A DNA stretch of 64,000 nucleotides from Massospora cicadina. Its lineage: Eukaryota; Entomophthoromycota; Entomophthoromycetes; Entomophthorales; Entomophthoraceae. A program made the translations under genes and the position numbers. The notes beneath the pieces are model-generated. The model ran no database searches, had not been told where the DNA came from, and was given only the letters and a program-made list of their open reading frames with translations. Below, piece after piece: positions 59,401 through 64,000 of the stretch. Numbering within the stretch: the stretch's first letter is position 1; the number at the start of each line of letters is the position of its first letter. The stretch lies in the NCBI GenBank assembly GCA_022478985.1, contig JAKSZP010014447.1:186001-250000 (forward strand), in the 5' to 3' direction.

Positions 59401-60010
59401 GAACTAACTTATGATTTTCTGGACTAAACAAAGTTTCATCACCCAATATAATACCTCAACCAATAGGGTGGTGGAACTTTTAAATGAGACTCTTGTTTTT
59501 ATCTTTTGATAAATGGCTCTATAATACTATAGTATGAAAATGCTATCTGCCCAGAACCTTGATAGCTTATTGGATAGGATACTATCACATAATCAAGAAG
59601 TCTCCTTTCAAAGCTCTATATGACTGTACCTCTCAGTTGCCAAGTAGCGTACAAACCCTACTGGACACCTCAGCGCCTGAAAACTTTGATTAATGATGAG
59701 AGCCTTAGCTGATGTGATTATCTGAATTCAAACCCTTGCTATTACGGAAATAATTACTACTACAGCAAAGGAGACATCCCGCTCCAATGTTAGCTGACCC
59801 TCTTTAAAATATTACATTTATGCGCCCTAGTTATTTTCTATCACCATTAAACTTGAGGTTGATAGAACATGAAGTTTTTGGTTAGGAACCTACTGTGCCA
59901 TACATAAGGTGAACTATGAGCAATCCAGAGCCAATGTTACCCAAGGATCAGAGGTCAACTAAGTTCATGGATGATACCTACAGCCCTATATTACCCTCTG
60001 AAAGGACCTT
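56451..60010 (+). pseudogene. pol: Element H pol remnant
   Basis: Fragments in order: a reverse transcriptase start S-P-W-A-S-P-L-L at 57668, F-L-G-I-V-D-H-Y at 58250, RNase H with V-Q-L-D-E-D-Q-V-D-H-P-V-T-Y-F at 58480 and L-S-K-A-E-Q-I-Y-S-V at 58535, and an integrase finger C-M-K-C at 59103. Core traces such as F-I-D-H-L-T-K-W-V-E-A are at about 59235-59270. The YLDD box can no longer be read with certainty. Nearly every block is broken by stops. Confidence 0.75.
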
Positions 60011-60017
60011 GAGGGGG

Positions 60018-60493
60018 TGTTCTAAGGTTTGAAACAATAAGTAAATTAAAATACCTGTTTCCAAATTGAGCCCCATAAAAAAACTCTTGAGCCCTTTTTA
60101 TTGAAATCTGTCACCAAAAGCACATATGGTAAATCCATTAGGAAGAATAACATGTACTGGTATTGATGAGACCTTCTGGAAATATTCCTCCGCTTCTCAA
60201 ATCACAAAAGGTGAAACTTTCAATAATGCAGCCTCAAGGACATTTTCAACAAAAAACAATAAATGCATCAACTAAGCAATTGATCTAGAAAAACTTGGAA
60301 GATCCTGATCATATGATACCGTAGAGATCTCCTTGGCATCATATAACCACTCACCCTATAAATATTAAATCCTTTACATAATAAAGTAGTCTATTTACCC
60401 CTTCTATTTGTCTTCATTGACCTCTATACTAGATTAACAGCTTCAAGCCCCATCTAATCTCAGCTTACATTCCAGGGGGCTGATAAGCTGACA
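60018..60493 (+). repeat. 3' LTR of element H
   Basis: TGTTCTAAGGTTTG start, GGGCTGATAAGCTGACA end, partner of 53919-54395. Confidence 0.85.
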
Positions 60494-61135
60494 GTCATGT
60501 CTAGTGAGATGTTTTATTTAGCAAGCGAAAGGACAAGGAGGAAGTAAAAAGGTCAAAGGGGCCAATTTGGCCGCCCTCCCAAACCTCAGATACACTACGG
60601 ATAAACTCTGTCAAAGCCAAGCAGGACCAGATTGATTCCAGAAATCATTTATGTTCTGACGTTACATCAATGGTGCTGACGATTTACTGTTATAGTTTAA
60701 ATGATGACGTTTGTTACATTTAATTTTGGAACATGAACTATATCATTTAAAAATTAATTAATAAAATGGCAATATTCAGCTTATATCAAAATCTTAAATT
60801 CACGCATACTAAAGTTATAGAACTATCAGCAAAAGTAGCTTTGTTTCATTTATTAGAATTGATTCCCAGCCCTAACAAATTAATAAAGGCCTTTCTCCCC
60901 AATTTTCCTTAAATTAGTGTTTGTCTGTCCAACCTCTTTGTTGGTCATCTCTTTATTTAAATAATGGCCTTTTTATATATTTATGTATCCTATGTCACCT
61001 TGTGCTGCCCTTATGGGTTTCCTTCATGAAGGTTTTCTGGGTTTTCTATAAGCTATAAGCTGATGGAAGAGTAATAGATGGTTGCCCATCCATTTAATTA
61101 GTCTTTTCTTGTAATTTATAGACACTATCCCTACA
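60494..61135 (+). repeat. 3' LTR of element F
   Basis: Aligns with 14203-14856 from GGACAAGGAGG (60530) to TAGACACTATCCCTACA (61119-61135). Its first six or so bases lie before element H (53913-53918). Confidence 0.75.
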
Positions 61136-63410
61136 AGATATAATAAAAAACTCTACACCTAAAATGCTTAAGGAACAGATAGGGCTTATGGTATACCGCT
61201 CAAAGCTGGAAATTAAGTTTAACTATTAGTAACTTAGTAAAAATAACCTTACTAGGATATATACTCAGGCAAACATATTTAATTAAAGTAAATATTGTAA
61301 AAAATGGTGCTTGTTGAATATCTTTTTAATTATTGGAAAATGTAATATTTCAAGGAAAACTTTCCCTTGAACTTTAGTTACAGATATAGGTACAAAAGAT
61401 TGCTTTTTAGTCAGAGGTATCTGTCAGTCTTAATTATACTTTTCAATATCCATCAAAAGCTTAATAAATCTTTTGACTTTAATTACCCAAGACCTGGAGC
61501 ATTAGTAAGAGTAGTGTAAAGCTTCATTAGTAAAAAACTTTATTTATTTGAGGCAGGATGGCCTGGGGACAATACTTCACTAACTATTGGGGGTAAACGG
61601 GGAAATCAGAACCATTGGAAAAGTAGGATAAATCAAGCAAACCTTTATGCGCAGCATTCTGAAAGGCCAGGAACTCCATGGACTACTCTGCTATTCCCTA
61701 TCTTGGTTCAAGGCATAGGTATGAATTGCCAACACAATCATAAATTTTCCCCCACCCAAAGTTCATCTATTGGGATCAAAATTGGGAGCCAGTGGTCATT
61801 TATTACATACGCTTACATCTTAGCACCCTCCTCTCTTATAATACTAACTTAGAAGTCAAATTGATTTTATTTTTATAAGCTATACTTTTATGTCTATATA
61901 TTGGCATTAAGAATAAATTTTGGGGTTAACTGATAATTCTTATTCATAGATATAAAAGTGTCACAGAATAAATGCACTCTCCCCAAAAAATTCCTAGCCC
62001 AGATGCCCCAAATCCATTATTTGGCTATGTGCTCTTTAATATCTATCACTGGTTACAAAAAGCCATGATGAATTTGTCTACACCTTGACCAGAGATATTA
62101 CCTTGATTGATATGCCACTTGTTAAAATACTCTTTGAGGGGTATAAGGCATCTATAGGCAGTTTGGGCTTAGTGTGCTTCTTCAGACTTTAAATTGTTTA
62201 TAGAAGACGCTGCAGCTTACTAATTTTTTGGGCCAGCAGTTTTTACTAGCCAAAAAGCATAAATAGAAATCTCCTAGCTAAATAAGATGATATTTGGTTC
62301 ATATATGAATCAAAACCTTTTATCTTTATTACTAAAGAGCAATTTTTTATCAGGGGTGTGATTTAATATATAGCTATAAAAAGACGTGGTAATATAAACA
62401 TCACCATCATTTATTGTCCTTAATGTCAGTATAAAATAGCCTATGGTATGTGGGAAAATATACCTATATTGTTGTTTAAACTTCTGAAAGTTGAGACCTC
62501 TTGTGCCCACTAGGGGATCTCCAAAAATTTTTTTGAAACTTTTAAATCCCCTAAAATTATAGGTTACTAGACCAAATACCTTCAAACGAATTAAAATATA
62601 AAGTTGCTATTCAATTGATCTCTCCTAAGACTTGATGGAGTCCTTTGTCTAGTCCATGTACTTCAAGGGCTTTCATTTTATGACATAATAAAAAAGGGAG
62701 TTTAAAACATACTCTCTACAATTAGTATTTTTACACTTTATCACTCACAAACTTTCTGTTATTACCATTTCTTAAAAAATAAAAAAGTTTATAAACCTTT
62801 CAAGATAAGGATTTATAATTTTATTCCAAAGCCAGGCTAAGCTAGTAAAAATACAACCTTGGTTTCCTAAAACATACACCTTAATTTGATAGTAAAGTTA
62901 TGCTTATTACTAATACATCCTTGAATTAATCTTTTCTAATATTGAATTAAAACTACTTATACAAGACATATTGTAGCTGTCTAGCCTCAGAAATCCAAGT
63001 GAGCCACATGAACCAAAGATAAGAGGGGGCTCATATGAAGTGTAGGGAGATTGGTGGCAATGGTTTTAAACAAGGAAAGAAATTAGTTGCACTTGAGAAG
63101 TGACTAAAGAATAGGGATGACGTTGTGGGATGTGGGATCCGCTGACGGATGCCACAAATATTTCTCAATATATATATATGAAACTTACTTTTAAGATAAA
63201 AGTAATAATAAACGCTTTTTAAAGTTTTGTATTTTATGTTTTTATTTGTGCAAGGCAAGCCAAAAAAAGCTCTCCTATTTGATCCTAGTATTTCATATTT
63301 AAACTAGTTCAAATATCAGGGCCATGGGTATTTGGGGCTATAATGTCAAAAAGCTTAGTTTTCTGAATTAGGAAAAATTAGGCTTTGGCCTATCAGAACG
63401 AGGGAAAATA
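61136..63410. other. AT-rich region, no recognised gene
   Basis: A coding-like patch at 61560-61850 (+) stays open for about 85 codons (G-G-K-R-G-N-Q-N-H-W-K-S) but matches nothing I can name. A minus-strand open stretch of 91 codons lies at 62585-62310. No LTR pair, primer site or polymerase motif was found. Probably older repeat debris and spacer. Confidence 0.35.
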
Positions 63411-63590
63411 TTCTGGGGTAGAACAAACCCATGTGGTAATGATTTGATAAATTGCACCCAATCACCAGTAGTAAAATCTTTTCATTCTGAGGCAGAACAA
63501 AACTGTGTGGTAATGATTTAATAAATTGCACACAATCACCGGTGGGTAAAATCTTCTCGCCTCAGGGGAAAACAAACCCGTGTGGTATGG
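63411..63590. repeat. 75-base tandem repeat, two full units and a partial
   Basis: Units start at 63411, 63485 and about 63560. Each carries AGAACAAA (or GAAAACAAA), GTGTGGTAATGATTT, ATAAATTGCAC and CAATCACC..TAAAATCTT. Two units are full; the third stops after GTGTGGTA. The period of 74-75 bases is near a multiple of three, and on the minus strand the array would extend the open frame at 63984-63562 as a repeated F-V-x-P...G-E-K-I-L unit. Confidence 0.75.
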
Positions 63591-63984
63591 AATGAGACAT
63601 GGCTGAGGGGGAACCATGTGATGGACGCCCCAAATTCAGCTGAGGAGTTGGAGCAATCCGACTATCAGTTTTTACCTTAATAAGCTGATTTTGATTATAA
63701 AACATGTTTTCCCAATGGGTAGGGTTCCACCAAGAATCTGCCAGGGTCTTTTGGCCGATGGTACTCATATCCTCATTAACCATAGTATTGTTAGAAGATT
63801 GGACTTGTAATTGGCTGATTGTAGTAATGGATTTGGGGGCAATTTTACCTCCAACATTCTTTTTTGAAAATTGAGAAGGAGAATGTTTGACATGGGAATC
63901 CAGCTGATTTTTGCTCACTGGTGCTTGACGCCTGCTGGATTCCACAAAGATTTGTAGAAATTTTTTAAATAAATAAATAAGCAC
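63562..63984 (-). CDS. Unidentified 140-codon open reading frame
   Basis: Open on the minus strand from an ATG at 63984 to a stop at 63562, ending in the tandem array. It begins M-L-I-Y-L-F-K-K-F-L, then becomes rich in serine, glutamine, asparagine and lysine (S-S-R-R-Q-A-P-V-S-K-N, T-T-I-S-Q-L-Q-V-Q) and contains W-W-N-P-T-H-W. It has no membrane segment beyond the short N-terminal patch and no motif I know. It could be part of an exon, a retroelement gag-like product, or chance; the upstream part may lie past the window edge. Confidence 0.3.
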   Translation of the reverse strand: MLIYLFKKFLQIFVESSRRQAPVSKNQLDSHVKHSPSQFSKKNVGGKIAPKSITTISQLQVQSSNNTMVNEDMSTIGQKTLADSWWNPTHWENMFYNQNQLIKVKTDSRIAPTPQLNLGRPSHGSPSAMSHSIPHGFVFP

Positions 63985-64000
63985 TACTAAAACTTGGATC

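Larger units (their letters stand above)
53919..60493 (+). mobile_element. Element H: heavily decayed Ty3/gypsy element (E family)
   Basis: LTRs 53919-54395 and 60018-60493 (477 and 476 bases) with TG...CA ends and a shared GATAAGCTGACA finish. Target duplication GACAT/GTCAT (53914-53918, 60494-60498) has one mismatch. The order primer site, gag, pol, polypurine tract (GAGGGGG at 60011-60017) is normal. It has far more stops than E, with many CpG and CpA sites apparently lost, so it is much older than E or has been mutated more heavily. It sits at the very start of the 3' LTR of F. Confidence 0.85.
14203..61135 (+). mobile_element. Element F: nested Ty3/gypsy chromovirus, 47 kb with insertions
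   Basis: The outermost element of the nest. Its LTRs are 14203-14856 and about 60494-61135. Its pol runs through 26050-28616 and resumes at 53062-53918, ending in a chromodomain. Within it lie E (18954-25974), G (28617-53061, itself holding B, the LINE and C) and H (53919-60493). Without these insertions F would be roughly 9 kb, including an LTR scrap at 15800-17350. Its own target duplication is unclear: AGATA follows the right LTR (61136-61140) and also occurs at 14186-14190, 12 bases before the chosen left edge. No primer site starting with TGG is obvious after the left LTR. Confidence 0.8.

Noticed and set aside
61136..61140. AGATA as the target duplication of element F
   Set aside because: The matching AGATA at 14186-14190 is 12 bases from the chosen LTR start, so the pairing is not secure.

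Overview
This is a window from a repeat-choked eukaryotic genome, most probably a fungus. The one convincing host gene (10286-11029) is a fungal-type Erj5/DnaJ co-chaperone split by a 51-base intron. Almost everything else is decayed Ty3/gypsy LTR retrotransposon sequence plus one L1-like LINE. Fungal signs are the short intron, the chromodomain-bearing (chromovirus) polymerases and many stops of the kind C-to-T decay produces. The phylum cannot be fixed from the sequence: an L1-type LINE fits early-diverging fungi, but this is only a hint.

Layout. 1-2451: minus-strand element A (LTR plus a deleted interior). 2452-3160: leader/LTR scrap of the E family. 3660-6534: plus-strand chromovirus D polymerase, followed to about 9.6 kb by fragments sharing one 3' segment. 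9.8-14.2 kb: the only low-transposon stretch, with the Erj5 gene, AT-rich spacer, a 45-base retroposed insert and a 96-base palindrome. 14203-61135: one old chromovirus, F, blown up to 47 kb by nested insertions. 61.1-64 kb: AT-rich sequence, a 75-base tandem repeat and an unidentified open frame running to near the edge.

The F nest reads like stratigraphy. F was hit by E (18954-25974, minus, exact 5-base target duplication GTGGC), by G (28617-53061, exact duplication CAGAT) in the integrase, and by H (53919-60493) in the first bases of the 3' LTR. G is a small non-autonomous LTR element, and B (29800-51987) landed in it. B was then split by an L1-like LINE (32676-37945, 15-base target duplication) in the protease region and by C (38985-46414, minus, near-exact 5-base duplication) at the start of reverse transcriptase. 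C itself carries a second LTR-like block and two primer-binding sites. Every polymerase is broken by stops or frameshifts, so nothing here looks autonomous. E, C and the LINE are the least damaged.

The most unusual signal is a 45/46-base sequence present twice (12647-12691 and 17597-17642). The copies are nearly identical, in opposite orientation, each ending in an A-run and each flanked by a perfect 16-17 base target-site duplication. This looks like a very short retroposon (mini-SINE) moved by an L1-type machinery. Other points are collagen-like Gly-X-Y repeats in the gags of E and H, a D-M-G protease triad in two elements, and a decayed antisense reading frame between pol and the 3' LTR of B.
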